The notes below the pieces were generated by a model. That model ran no database searches, was not told the DNA's origin, and saw only the letters and a list, made by a program, of their open reading frames with translations. Made by a program: the position numbers and the translations under genes. A stretch of DNA of 64,000 nucleotides from Prorocentrum cordatum (Eukaryota > Sar > Dinophyceae > Prorocentrales > Prorocentraceae), in NCBI GenBank assembly GCA_963575745.1, contig CAUYUJ010000935.1, forward strand, positions 17,388 through 81,387. Direction: 5' to 3'. This document shows, one piece after another, positions 1-10,467 of this stretch (within the stretch, counting starts at the first letter, position 1; each line of letters opens with the position of its first letter).

Positions 1-1378
1 GCGTGAGAGGTGTACTGGGATGTGTGGCGGGGACGCATGTGAGCGCCGCCACTGGGGCCTTCGGTGCAGCTCCCTATGGGGCCACGAAACGTGTGAGGGG
101 TGTGCCGAATTGGGTGCGGGTGGTGACGCATGCGGGCGGTGCCACTGGGGCCTTCGGTGGAGCTCCCTATGGGGCCACGAAACCTGTTGTTGTGAGGGGC
201 GTGCCGGGATGGGTGGCGGGGACGCATGTGAGCGCGGCCGCTGGGGCCTTCGGTGGAGCTCCCTATGGGGCCACGAAACGTGTGAGGGGTGTGCCGAATT
301 GGGTGGGTGTGGGTGACGCATGTGAGCGCCGCCGCTGGGGCCTCCGGTGGATGATGGGGCCACGAAACCTGTGAGGGATGTGCCGAAATGGGTGTGCGGG
401 ACGCATGCGCATGTGAGCGCTGCCACTAGGGCCTTTGGTGGAGCTCCCTATGAGGCCACCAAGCGCGTGAGGGGTGTGCAGAAATGGGCGTGCGGGACGC
501 ATGCGGGCGGCAGCACTGGGGCCTTCGGCGGAGCTCTTTATGGGGCCACGAAACGTGCGAGGGGTGTGCCGAAATGGGTGTGCGGGCCGCATGCGGGCGG
601 CAGCGCTGGGGCCTTCGGAGGAGCTCCCTATGGGGCCACGAAACGTGTGAGGGGTGTGCCGAAATGGGTGTGCATGATGGGTGTGCGAATGCACGCATGC
701 GGGCGGCAGCACTGGGGCCTTCGGTGGAGCTCCCTATGGGGCCACGAAACGTGTGAGGGGTGTGCCGAATGGGTGTGCGTGACGCATGCGGGCGGCAGCA
801 CTGGGGCCTTCGGTGGGGCTCCCTATGGGGCCACGAAACGTGTGAGGGGTGTGCCGAATTGGGTGTGCGGGACGCATGCGGGCGGCAGCACTGGGGCCTT
901 CGGTGGGGCTCCCTATGGGGCCACGAAACGTGTGACCCGAAATGTGCGGGACGCGAATGCGTGGATGCGGGCGCAGCACTGGGGCCTTCGGTGGAGCTCC
1001 CTATGGGGCCACGAAACGTGTGAGGGGTGCGAATTGGGTGTGCGTGACGCATGCGGGCGGCAGCACTGGGGCCTTCAGCGGAGCTCCCTATGGGGCCACG
1101 AAACGTGTGCGGGGTGTGCCGGATTGGGTGTGCGTGACGCATGCGGGCGGCAGCACTGGGGCCTTCGGTGGAGCTCCCTATGGGGCCACGAAACTTGTGA
1201 GGGGTGTGCCGAATTGGGTGTGCGTGACGCATGCGGGCGGCAGCACTGGGGCCTTCGGCGAAGCTCCCTATGGGGCCACGAAACGTGTGAGGGGTGTGCC
1301 GAATTGGGTGTGCGTGACGCATGCGGGCGGCAGCACTGGGGCCTTCGGTGGGGCTCCCTTTGGGGCCACAAAACGTTG
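1..1378. repeat. 90-bp tandem minisatellite, about 15 units
   Basis: A unit containing GGGGCCTTCGGTGGAGCTCC, then a GCCACGAAACGTGTGAGG block and a GACGCATGCGGGCGG block, recurs about every 90 bases; the ATGCGGGCGG word falls at 1141, 1231 and 1321. Units near the left edge are more divergent and the array continues out of the window. Because 90 is divisible by three and the unit lacks stops in several frames, long open frames appear on both strands. I regard them as artefacts of the repeat, not genes. Confidence 0.95.
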
Positions 1379-1394
1379 TACTGGGTGGGCGAAA

Positions 1395-1760
1395 CGCAAG
1401 GAAGACGGGGAGGAGGGAGGAGGAGGAGGGGAGGAGGAGGAGAGGAGGAAGAGGGGAGACTGCGGGGACCGTCTCTTCAAAACGAGGACCCAACACCACA
1501 GGATGGTTGGGAAAAACTGGCACATTCCCAAAGACTCCCATGAGAAACCTTCCTTCTCCATCTACAGCCACCACCGCCCATCCCTCCTCCTTCTCCCCCT
1601 CCTCCTCCTCCTCCATTTCCTCCTCCTCCTCCTCCTCCTCCTCTTCCTTCTCCTCCTCCTCCTCCTCTTCCTGCTCCTCCTCTTCGCTCTCTTCCTCCTC
1701 TGTCTCCGTCTCCCTCTCCTCCTCCTCGTCCTCCTCCGGTCTCCCCTCCTCCTGCTGCCA
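1395..1760. repeat. GGA and TCC triplet tracts
   Basis: A GGA-rich stretch at 1400-1455 is followed by interrupted TCC repeats at about 1580-1745. No protein signal apart from homopolymer-like open frames. Confidence 0.9.
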
Positions 1761-2218
1761 AGCAGGAACCACCGCTCAGGATCGCAGTCGTCCCGCTCCG
1801 ATCTTCCTCCTCATTCTCCTGCTGGTGCCTGGCTCCTGGTGGCTGCAAGACCCTCCAGCAGTAGCCTCCTCCCCCAGGAGAGGTCGGCCCTGTGGGGTTG
1901 ATCAAATCTAGAGCCAGATGACCCCTGGAGCACCACTCCAGGGGTCACCGGCGGGTATCGGTAAGAGGTAACAGGAAGGGAGGACCAGCAAAGAGTCTTC
2001 TTGTTCTCCCTCCTCCCCCATCGTGCTGCTTCCACGCCTCCTGCACGGTGGGTCCCCGCCCAGATCCGTGCTACTCTGTGCAGATCGTCGCCGCGCCTCG
2101 TCTCCTCGGCGTCGTCCTGCCTTTCCTCCTGGTCCCGCCGCCTCCCCCTCCACCATTCCTTTTCCCGGTAATTAACTTTACCCTGTCGCACCCCGAGGCC
2201 AGTCGATAGAGCGTGCTG

Positions 2219-2740
2219 GGCGTTTTGCCTGAGACTTCCTTACCACTTATGTCCCTGAAGATTCAACATTGGCAATCGCTTCACATGTGGAGGACGGGTC
2301 CCTTCCAACATGTGGCTCTCGCTTTAGCACCGCGCACCTTCGTTTTACACATGTGCAAGAGCGATTGAGTGCGGGTCGTTTTCAAATTGTGGTTCTCGCT
2401 TTAGTGCCGCGCACATTCGTTGTCAATATTCTCACGAATTTCACGGATTGGGGGCGGTGCGTTCTCAAAATGTGGTTCTCGTTTTAGAGCCGCGCACATT
2501 CGTTTTAAAGAATTGCAAGGGTTTCACGGATTCCCATTGTCAACGTAACAGAAATGTTGTTTTGGAAGGATTCAGGATTGTGAGGGCGCAATCGTAACGT
2601 TGATTCGCGGCGTTGAAGTCCCAGGAATGGTGTTCTGGCAGGCCTCAGGATCGTCAAGACGCAAGCTTCATGGTGATCCGTGGCGATGGAGTCCCGAGAC
2701 CGGTGCTTTGGCACGCCACAGGGCATCAGACGGTTCTCCC
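2219..2740 (+). repeat. composite dispersed repeat, forward copy 1
   Basis: The block has two recurring parts: CTCGCTTTAG...CCGCGCACATTCG units (2305, 2395, 2475), then GTCCCAGGAATGGTGTTCTGG-type units (2605-2700). Related sequence recurs at 14395-15110 in the same orientation and inverted at 24520-24875 and 39430-39690. Dispersal in both orientations suggests a transposed or recombining repeat. No coding potential that I can support. Confidence 0.75.
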
Positions 2741-2919
2741 CCAACGACGCAGCTCCTCCGGTGCAAAGGAACCCCTTGCCTGGGGCCCGTGGAGAGGAGG
2801 GAGCCGGGAGGCGCGCGGCGCGCCCGAGAGATGATTGGGAGGCGCACGCCAGTGGTGTCGCCGCCTCTGGGGGCCCGCACGTCATGGAGCACTTCCCCGG
2901 CCTTCTGCCGAGCTTCAAC

Positions 2920-3026
2920 GGCCTGGGGCCAGCTCACCCCGAGGGACGAAACGCTGCTCGAACAGAGCGTTTCGGAGTGCCGCGCGGATTCCGTGGATCG
3001 GCGGTTGGCTTCCCTGGCGGCGCCAG
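2920..3026 (+). CDS. possible exon, low confidence
   Basis: Between an AG at about 2930 and a GTGGGC donor-like site at about 3026, one frame reads a balanced-composition peptide (LTPRDETLLEQSVSECR and onwards) unlike the surrounding low-complexity frames. Its phase does not join simply to the next candidate exon at 3174, so it may use a GC donor, belong elsewhere or be chance. Confidence 0.2.
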
Positions 3027-3173
3027 GTGGGCGCCCCCCACCCGGCGCGCTCCGCTCGCCAGGGGGGGGGGGGTCCAGCGCCGATCCGAGAAGAACCTGC
3101 GTGGAGCTCCGACAGGTTATGTTTACGAAGCCGTTTGTTCCTCTCTCAGCGCGCCGTCCTGTTCTTCACGCAG

Positions 3174-3264
3174 GGCAAGATGGGCTTCAACAACGGCTGG
3201 CTCGTGCAGGGGGAGGCGCCGCCAGGCGCCCTGTTCTCCAAGTTCAAGGAGGTCATCACATTAG
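3174..3264 (+). CDS. candidate exon A of an unrecognised multi-exon gene
   Basis: After a pyrimidine-rich acceptor ending CACGCAG, the frame starting at 3174 reads GKMGFNNGWLVQGEAPPG, then ALFSKFKEVITL. This is normal protein composition amid proline/leucine homopolymers. If the exon ends after the G at 3264, the donor would be GAGTGG, a GA donor of the kind reported in dinoflagellates. The last codon would then be completed by the first two bases of exon B, giving a phase-consistent join. I do not recognise the family. A GT donor at 3252 is the alternative end. Confidence 0.5.
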
Positions 3265-4067
3265 GAGTGGGCGCCCTCCTGCTGATTCTTCTGCTCCTGC
3301 TCCCCCTCCTGCTGCCGCTGCAGCTGCCCCCATCGCTGGCCTCCTTCGTCTGCTCCGCCTCCTTGTACGTATTCCTCCTCATCGCAATTCTCCTCCTGGT
3401 CACCCTGCTCCCCCATTGTGCTCATCCGCATCCTCGTCCAGGAGTGTCTTATCCCCCTTGTCTTCCCCTCGATCAATCTGGCCCCCTTTCCCCCCTATCC
3501 TGCTCCGCTGCTCCTTCTCCGCCTGGGAGGCATCTGGAGCCACTAAAAGGGCCAAAACAAGCACCAACAAGCCTGAATCATCAGCGGCGCCTCTCCACCT
3601 CGAAGCCTCGAGACGCCGCCCTGCCCCCAGACGGCCTTCGCCTCGAGGGGGGGGGCAGAAACAAATGTGACTTAGAGGTGAAAAGGAAGGCGCCAAGGAG
3701 TGGAAGAAAGGGAAGCGGGGGAGGAACCGAGGGAGGAGGAGGAGGAGATGGAGAAGAGTTGTCCTCCACCTACGTGCACATCTGACGTGGCCTTTTTATC
3801 ATAACGCGGCTCCCGTCCCGTCCCAGGGTCCTGAGCCGTTTCTCACCAGTCCCGAGGCCCGGCAAGTGCCCAGAGCCTCAATGCTTCCAGGGCCCGGCTC
3901 TTCCTCTCGGTATTGTTTATCCGATCCCCACCCCCACCCCCAAGTCCGAAGGGAACGACCTATATCCCCATCTGGGGGGGTAAATCGGCCAGCGGGGCCC
4001 AGGCCACGCCGCTGGGGATGGGGATCGGTTCAGCGATACTCCTCCTCATCCTCCCAGTCCCTCCCAG

Positions 4068-4195
4068 GAGGGGCGAACGATTCCGACATAAGCTTCTACT
4101 TCGCGCATTGGTTGACGGACCTGGCCGGGACGGAGCCTTTCGGCGACGGGCCGTGGCCCGGCTCCGAGAAGTTCGCGCTGAAGTTTCCCCTGAAG
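4068..4195 (+). CDS. candidate exon B of the same gene
   Basis: This segment follows the acceptor CCTCCCAG and ends CTGAAG before a GTCTCG donor. It reads ANDSDISFYFAHWLTDLAG, then TEPFGDGPWPGSEKFALKFP and LK. Use of all amino-acid classes and absence of repeats mark it as coding. The exon ends on a codon boundary and candidate exon C (13077) starts on one, so they can be joined directly across an intron of about 8.9 kb. No enzyme motif is visible and I leave the function open. Confidence is higher than for the other islands because both splice borders and phase agree. Confidence 0.6.
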
Positions 4196-4639
4196 GTCTC
4201 GGAGTTCCTCCCCGGGGCAGGAGAACTGACATCACACCACCACCAGGGGGGGCACCTCAACGAAGAGGTCCACGATGCCTCCCCGAGCCGGGGCTCATGT
4301 ATGTCCCGAACAAGAGGGGGGACCACACCACCAAGAGGACCCCCCTTTGCTCCTCCCCCATGGTGGTCCTTGGCGGTGGTGGTGGTGTCGCGTCGCGTTT
4401 ACTTTATCATACCTCGGGGGCAGAGGAGGATCAGGTCGGACGAACTCTGACATCCTTGCATCGTGAAAAGAAACACGACGGAAGATTTTTGGTAGTTTTC
4501 GGCCTCGGGGACCCGTGCCAGACCCCGGGACCTTATAAAAACATCACTCAGGATGAAAAGTCCGTCCCTGGGAGGGTGTCCAGAGGGAGCAGGATCAATC
4601 AAATTTGTTTGATGGTTTATTCAATCGCTTCGCTCATGC

Positions 4640-5040
4640 CGCCGGCCCTGGAGCCCTCTTTAGGGCCTCTTGGGGGCCTCTTGGGGACCTCTTGGGAGTC
4701 TCTTGGGGCTCCTTGGCGGCGTCTTGGGGGCCCCCAGGGCCTCTTGGATCGCTTTTGGGGGCCTCTTGGGGCGGGAGGGGGGGTAGTCGATTGCGGCTCC
4801 CCCCTGGAGGCCACGATCTTCGTGAGGGGTGTCGAAAAATGGCCCTCCCCTGGAGTGCTCTGGTGGCTTCTCCCGGGACCTTGCCGGGGTACTTTTCGTC
4901 CGGGGCCCCCCAGGGGCCGCTCCGCGCGCGCGAATTAGAAATTACCGGAGATCTTAGCACGCCTCTGCCCGGGCCCGTTGTGCCGGCGAATTTCTTCTGA
5001 GGGTTCATTTTTGTTGTGCTTAGGGCCCAATTCAAAGTTT
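4640..5040. repeat. TCTTGGGGGCC array and shared flank
   Basis: Degenerate GGCCTCTTGGGG words at 4655-4775 are the reverse complement of the CCCAAGAGGC family found at 20.7-33.8 kb. The flank at 4880-4960 (ACTTTTCGTCCGGGGCCCCC onward) is shared with 48275-48370, which also follows a TCTTGGGG array. So array plus flank form one dispersed repeat. Confidence 0.75.
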
Positions 5041-5084
5041 ATGGGTTCGTACTTGTTTTCGGTTGCAATTGACACGTGACGTGA

Positions 5085-5345
5085 AACGGCTGATCGGTTT
5101 GGCTGCCGGTTGCCTGGTTGCCCTGGTTGGTTCGTTGTGTCGTTGGGTTGGTCGGTTGGTTGCCTTGTTGGTTGGTTTGTTCGTTGGGTTGGTCGGAGGG
5201 TAGGTAGGTTGCCCAGGTGGTTTGTTGGTTCGTTGGTTGATCGGTTGGTCGTTTCGTTGGTCGTTTGATTAGGCGATTGGTTGCGGTTGCTGGGTCAGTT
5301 GGTTGGTTGGCCAATCGGTTGGTTGGTCGCTTGGCCGGGTGGATG
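5085..5345. repeat. GGTTGGTT-type degenerate minisatellite
   Basis: T/G-rich words of the GGTTGGTTGGTC type run for about 250 bases with a strong strand bias in G+T. No gene is supported. Confidence 0.85.
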
Positions 5346-5504
5346 GCGGCGCGACGCGGGCACGGCGCGACACGTCATGATTTGGTTGGTTGACAAGTTT
5401 CCTTGAGCGTTTGGTGGACTAATTGGTTGCTTCGGCGGTTGGTCGGTTGGCCAATTCCAGTATACGCTTCGCGTGACAAAGCAAGAGGGTGGAAACTAAA
5501 TATT

Positions 5505-6605
5505 TGTTACGTGGCAGCGCCCGTGGGGAAACATACTACTCTGTTGCAGTTGCCACGTGGCAACGCAGCGGGGCGGATTCTTTTGCTCGCCCCGTGGCAC
5601 TCCCTCAGGGGCGAACGATCACGATAACATTCTACTCGCCACGCGGCAGCGCGATAGGACCGAATTTCAATCTTGCTTGATTCGCCAAGTGGCACCGCGC
5701 AGCCAAACGGAAACAGCCCGTCCCACTCTTAATTATTCGTCACGTGGCAACGCCCGGGGGGGGGGGGCGAAACAATACTGTCCTATGCGATTCGCCACGT
5801 GGCAACGCAGCGTGGCGTCAAAGCGTCCTATTATACTCTTGCTCGTGACGTGGCAACGCTTGGGGGAGGAAAAGTGTCAGGCTACTCTTACTCGTCACGT
5901 GGCACGGCCTGAGGGGCTAAATCATACGATGATATGTGACTCTGCACATGGCAAGGCAGCATGGCGAGAAACACCTGTACGTCTACTCTTACTCGCCAAG
6001 TGGCAACGACTTGGGCCGGATGTTACGCTCTACTTGTTGCGCGGCAATGCCCGAAGACGAAATACGTTCTAGAATCTGACACTCTCTATTCGGCAAGTCG
6101 ATTCGTCACGCGGCAACGCCTGTGGGCTGAGAACAAATTCACGATTATATCATATTCGTTGCGTGGCAACGCCGAGGAGGCGAAACGTATGTATTATTTC
6201 ACTCTTCTCGTTACGCGGCGACAGGAGGGGAAAACGATCTACTACACTCCGTCCGCTACGTTGCAACAGAAGTTGCTGGAACCAGAATGACTCTACTCGC
6301 CACGTGACAACGCAGCGAGGCGAAACTCGTATTCACCACGTGGCAACGCTCCAGAGGCGAAACGGCACCATATCGTCTCAACGCGTGGCATCGCCGCGGG
6401 GCGGAGAGCACACAACTCGAGGATCGACGCAGAGTGGCATCGCGGCGGGGCGGTTTCAGCACCGCTCCGTTCTTCTCGTATCACGCGGTGTGGCCTGGGG
6501 GCGACCGAGCTGCGATCCCGTGCTGCTCGCCGCGTGGCAACGCCGCGGGGCGGGCAATGTCCAACGGCAGGATGCCTCGCCGCGTGGCAGTGCCTGGGAG
6601 CGGGA
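5505..6605. repeat. irregular array of a CACGTGGCAACGC motif
   Basis: About twenty copies of a core close to CGCCACGTGGCAACGC, usually followed within a few bases by a GGCGAAAC or GGGCGGA tail, occur from 5510 to 6590. Spacing is about 40-70 bases and irregular. The core contains the palindrome CACGTG, sometimes decayed to CACGCG or AAGTGG. The words between cores are not conserved, so this is not a simple tandem repeat of whole units. No open frame in it looks real. Confidence 0.85.
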
Positions 6606-6744
6606 TGCGCGCGGCGGCGGCCGGCGAGGCGGCGGCTGGCCAGGCGGCGGCTGGCGGCAGCGACGTCCGGGCCTGGAGATGGCGCGCACTGGCACTGGCT
6701 GGCACGCGCCTGGCGCAGATCGCGCCTCGCGGGCTGGAGCCAGG

Positions 6745-7035
6745 CACACCTACTCCTCCTCCTCCTCCTCCTCCTCCTCCTCCTCCTCCTCCTCCTCCTC
6801 CTCCTCCTCCTACTCTCCTACTCCTCCTCCTCCTCGTTCCCTTCTCCCTCCTTTCTCCTCCCTCTCCTCATCCTCCTCCTCCTCCTCCTCCTTCTCCTCC
6901 CTCTCCTTCCCCTCCTTCGCGTGCTCCTCCCCTCCTCCTTTCTCCTCCTCCTCATCCTCCTCCTCATCCTCCTCCGCGTCCTCCTCCTCCTCCTCCTCCT
7001 CCTCCTCCTCCTCCTCCTCCCTGCTCCTCCCTCCT
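6745..7035. repeat. TCC triplet tract
   Basis: Nearly continuous TCC repeats with TAC and CTTC interruptions. Homopolymer frames (Ser, Pro, Leu) are artefacts. Confidence 0.95.
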
Positions 7036-7042
7036 CCTTCTC

Positions 7043-7098
7043 CGCGAAGCGCGCATAACTTGGCGCCATCGAGGGCGCAAAGTTATGCGCGCTTCGCG
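7043..7098. repeat. 25-bp-arm hairpin
   Basis: The arm 7043-7067 pairs with 7074-7098 with a single mismatch and a 6-base loop (ATCGAG). The arm begins CGCGAAGCGCGCATAACT. A partial relative of the right arm lies at about 7177-7210, and a GCGCAGATCGCGCCT word recurs at 6711, 7135 and 7403. The hairpin is therefore part of a local repeat family. Confidence 0.85.
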
Positions 7099-7764
7099 GG
7101 AAAACAGGCCCATCAACTGTTTGGTACGCGCCCGACGCAGATCGCGCCTGCGGGGGCTGGAGACACACGAGGGCGCTATCGAGGGCGCCAGGATGTGCGC
7201 GCTTTGCGGTGCGGCTCCGACTCCGCAGTCTCGTCTTCTCTCCACTGAGGCGGCGGCGCGAGCGCGGAGTTAAATTCGCGCGGCGCGATCAACGCGGAGT
7301 TAGAGGCGCGTTTTCATGAGATGTGTGCGTTGGTTTCTCGGCTGGCGACGGGCGCCTGGGCCTCGAGCCCGCGTCAGTGGGCCAAGGTTTGCGCGCTTCT
7401 CACACGGATCGCGCCTCGGGGGCTGGAAGCAGTCTCATTGAACCCATTTTCTTGAATCGTTGCAGCAATCTTAAAGCTTCCGTAAAGGATATTGGTGTCT
7501 AGACCTCTGGGCGGCTACGTCGTGAAACACCACGACGTCGGATGTCCTGGAAAAGGGCGGGATTTTGGATGAGGGGGTATTACACTTGCTGCATGCAGCT
7601 GGTTTCGGGCCCGCCGCCGATCGCTTCTCCTCGATACATGGGGATCTCTGGCACTGGGGGCGCCGAGAAGTCCAGTTGCACTCAGCTGAGTCTATGACCC
7701 CCCTCAGTGTACCCCCCTATCCGTCGGCCCCGAAAGCAGAAACGGAGGCGAACGTGGAGACACG

Positions 7765-7895
7765 AGAGAGAAGGAGGAGGAGGAATAGGAGGAGGAGGAG
7801 GAGGAGGAGGAGGAGGAGGAGGAGGAGGAGGAGGAGGAGGAGGAGGATGGCGGCGAAGGAGGAGGAGGAGGAGGAGGAGGAGGAGAGAGCAGAGA
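7765..7895. repeat. AGG triplet tract
   Basis: AGG repeats with a short ATGGCGGCGA interruption near 7847. The Arg and Glu homopolymer frames are not genes. Confidence 0.95.
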
Positions 7896-7943
7896 GTAGG
7901 TCCCTCCCTCTCGACGCCTGCGTCCTGTTTTCTAACCTGCGAG

Positions 7944-8066
7944 CTGCGCTGGTTCTCGCCCTCCCTTGCCGTGCTGGCCGCCTGGGAGGGTCACAGGCTG
8001 GCTCCCGAGAAGTGCGGCCCCTGCCCGGTCCCCAAAGAACTCCCCGAAGCGTGGGTGCCAGGGACG
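7944..8066 (+). CDS. candidate exon D, unrecognised
   Basis: After CTAACCTGCGAG (a branch-like CTAAC close to an AG), the frame from 7944 reads LRWFSPSLAVLAAWEGHRL, then APEKCGPCPVPKELPEAWVP. Composition is protein-like and free of the local triplet repeat. It lies inside what would be the intron between exons B and C, so it may belong to another transcript or show that the B-C join is wrong. An additional weaker candidate lies at 7590-7730 (frame containing GFGPAADRFSSIHGDLWHW). The 3' end is not determined. Confidence 0.35.
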
Positions 8067-8082
8067 CGGACAGTCACCACCC

Positions 8083-8242
8083 ACCAAACCACCCCAACCC
8101 AACCCGAAGGCCTCAATCTGCCCTCCATTTCCAGTGGGGGGGGGGTCGGGGAACGTCGAAAAAACACAGGGTCCCCGTACCCCCCCCCAACCCGAAATTC
8201 GGGACAAATTCGTGCCTTCGGGTTGGGTTGGGGTGGTCTGGT
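8083..8242. mobile_element. MITE-like foldback element, 29-bp TIRs
   Basis: 8083-8111 and 8214-8242 are inverted copies with one mismatch (ACCAAACCACCCCAACCCAA at the left end). The interior of about 100 bp contains a second small palindrome, CCGAAATTCGGG. No second copy is seen in the window and no clear target duplication is visible. Confidence 0.55.
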
Positions 8243-8268
8243 AGGTAGTCAGACAGGGCCACGTATCC

Positions 8269-8457
8269 GGGGCGGCAAAGAGGGGGGTGATGACCAGGGG
8301 GGGTGGATATCATGGCGGGGGCCCTGATATTTCCCCAGATTTCCCAGCGCCTCTTCTTATTTCATTACGTTCCTGGCCCCCCCGCTGGGCCGCGCACATG
8401 CCGCCGGTCGTGATTTGCACCCCCTCTCTTGGACACCCCCCTCTTGGCCGCTCCCGA
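8269..8457. mobile_element. TIR element family 2, copy 1
   Basis: This segment of about 189 bp is highly similar to 24154-24345, including the interior GGATATCATGGCGGGGGCC and TTATTTCATTACGT words. Both ends carry imperfect inverted repeats of about 37 bp built on GGCGGCAAAGAGGGGGGTG. The flanking octamers (8261 ACGTATCC, 8458 ACGTACAG) agree at 5 of 8 positions, weakly consistent with a decayed 8-bp target duplication. Confidence 0.7.
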
Positions 8458-8729
8458 ACGTACAGAGGTGAGCCACCCGAGAGCGACGCCCCCCCCCCCA
8501 CCCACGCGGCCCGAGACCCGAAGGAGGGCAGGGGTCCACCACCCGGGGGGTAGCCAACAGGAGCGAGGAAGGAAAGAGAGGAGGCGGGAAGGGGGCGAGA
8601 GTGGAGAGAGGGGGGGCGGCATGTGGCTCAGGTGAGGCCGACTGCCAAGGGGCGCTGGGGTGTGCGTGGGAGCTTCCGCGCAGAGACGGCCATGGGGGCC
8701 GCAACGTCGTCCGCACCCCGTGCTCGTGG

Positions 8730-9265
8730 CACGGGACGGGACGGAAGGCGGCACGGACGCACAGACGACCCACTCGCAGGGATGCGCACGCGGAGTTTGC
8801 CCACGGTCCCGAAGGTCGTGGGGTTGTGCATGCAGGGTTCGCCGAGGGGCCCGAAGACCGTGAGGATGCGCACGCAGAGGTTGCCCACGGACGCAGAGAA
8901 CGAGTGGTTGCGCACGCGTAGCGTAATAATCATCACGTAGATCGATAATTAGGGTTCATCACGAAGATCGTGAAGTTGCGCGCGTCGGGCTGGCCCACTG
9001 ACTAGGAGATCGCGAGGTTGTGCCCGCAGATTTTGCCCGTGGGCCCAACGATGGTGAAGCTAAGCCCGAAGATGGTCGGGATGAGCGTGAAAGATTGGAC
9101 GATCCACGCGACGAGTTGGCCGACTGGAGCAAGCTTGGAGAAGTGAAGGTCAGCACGGAGGTCGTGGAGATCGGCACGAATAGCACTGAGCCCATAGAGA
9201 TCGGGACGACCATCCGCTCCGGTGTCTCGAAGATCCGCACGTGGAACGTGAGGGTCACCCCGTGA
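8730..9265. repeat. degenerate minisatellite of about 45-50 bp
   Basis: Units around GCGCACGCGGAGTTTGCCCA and CCCGAAGACCGTGAGG repeat several times and decay rightwards into GATCGTGAAGTTGCG and GAGATCGGCACG words. The minus strand from 9330 to 9110 reads a hydrophobic open frame, but it lies inside the repeat and I do not call it. Confidence 0.6.
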
Positions 9266-9334
9266 GCCGCGTAGATCATGGCGGTCGCGTCCAGGGGGCC
9301 CAAGGGGAGGACCACAAGAACGATGTACCAGTGG

Positions 9335-9516
9335 TACTCCAGATTTCGTAATAAAGGGAGGGGGGTCTCATTTGGGAGGGGGCTCTTCCAGGCTATCTTG
9401 GAGGGCCTGGGGGGGTCTGGGGACGATGTTTGGGAGGGTTCTCCCACGGGGGAGGTCTGAAATGGCTTGTCTTGGAGGGTCCAGACCCCCTCCCTTTTAT
9501 TACGAAATCTGGAGCA
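9335..9516. mobile_element. TIR element family 5, copy 1
   Basis: Arms 9337-9368 and 9483-9514 are inverted copies of CTCCAGATTTCGTAATAAAG plus GGAGGGGGTCT, differing only by one A and one G. The whole of about 180 bp is over 90 percent identical by eye to 19999-20178. The plus strand can be read as starting GTACTCCAG and ending CTGGAG, so GT and AG lie at the ends. No autonomous coding sequence. Confidence 0.8.
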
Positions 9517-9639
9517 CGCGAAGATGTCTGTCCGCGAGAACGGGGCACTCAGCACAGAGCGTGCAGGAGACGCCCTGACGCCGGCACGGTGCGCGGCCCG
9601 CCGTAGGCGGAGGCGGCGCCGCGTGGACGTCAGAGTCGA

Positions 9640-9785
9640 GCTCAGGCCTCCTCCTCCTCCTCCTCCCTTCCTCCTCCTCCTCCTCCCTCTATCTCCTCCC
9701 TCCTCCCTCCTCCCTCCTCCTCCTCCTCCTCCCTCCTCCTCCTCCTCCCTCCTCCTCCTCCTCCTCCTCCTCCTCCTCCTCCAAC
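9640..9785. repeat. TCC triplet tract
   Basis: Nearly pure TCC/CTCC repeats. Confidence 0.95.
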
Positions 9786-10179
9786 GCCTCCCCATCCCCC
9801 CAGTGTTCAAAGTTGGCGGTGGGTCTGATGAGTTGCACCTCGACCGCAGTCTCCCCCGCGCATGCCAGCTTGGAGTTTGGGGGGCAGGGGGGGTGTTCAC
9901 TGCTCGTTTTCCTCTACCGTAGATCACCACGGCTATGGCGTCCACGCGGCAAGTGCAGCCTCCGGTAGATGAGGGCGACGGAGCAGGAGGGGAACAGGTG
10001 GGGCATGTGGTGGTCCCTTACGGACGCCTGGTGCCCCGCTGGCCAAGGGGGGGCGATCAGATTTGCGGCCGCGCCTCGTGCCGCCAGCGCGGCGCTGAGG
10101 GGAGGTGGGGCACAGGCTCGCTCGTAGTTCCCCGAACCGTTCGTGCTCGCGGCGGGAGCCAAAATGGCTACGGAGAGAA

Positions 10180-10204
10180 AGGGGGAGAGAGAGAGAGAGA
10201 GAAG

Positions 10205-10243
<39 letters not shown>

Positions 10244-10250
10244 CCAAGCA
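10180..10250. repeat. GA dinucleotide tract
   Basis: Interrupted GAGAGA run of about 70 bases. Confidence 0.9.
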
Positions 10251-10467
10251 ACGGTATGTTCATACGGCGTTGGCGCGCCGGCGACGCCGGCGAAGGCGCT
10301 CAAGCGTGAAATCTGCGACGCGGAAGCACCGAGGGTCGCGGCAACGCCACTGGACCCGCCAGAACTCAGGTTTGAAAGATCGGAGCCGCGATCGATGCAA
10401 GGTTGAACGATCGACGCGGTGTCAAAAGCTTGTGCGCGCGCCGACGCCGCACGAACCTGCCGTAATC

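Noticed and set aside
347-1543. Open frame of about 400 codons on the plus strand (and about 450 on the minus)
   Set aside because: Generated by the 90-bp repeat, whose length is a multiple of three and which lacks stops; no non-repeat coding sequence is attached.
3174-3264. Assignment of exons A-C to a dynein or other named motor
   Set aside because: Considered because of the aromatic and glycine-rich peptide, but no P-loop or family motif is visible; left unnamed.
5505-6605. CRISPR-like array of a short motif with variable spacers
   Set aside because: Motif copies are degenerate and spacers differ in length from under 20 to about 50 bases; eukaryotic context and no cas genes.
9110-9330. 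Hydrophobic minus-strand frame resembling a membrane protein
   Set aside because: Lies within a degenerate minisatellite and runs into a TIR element; no splice-consistent borders.
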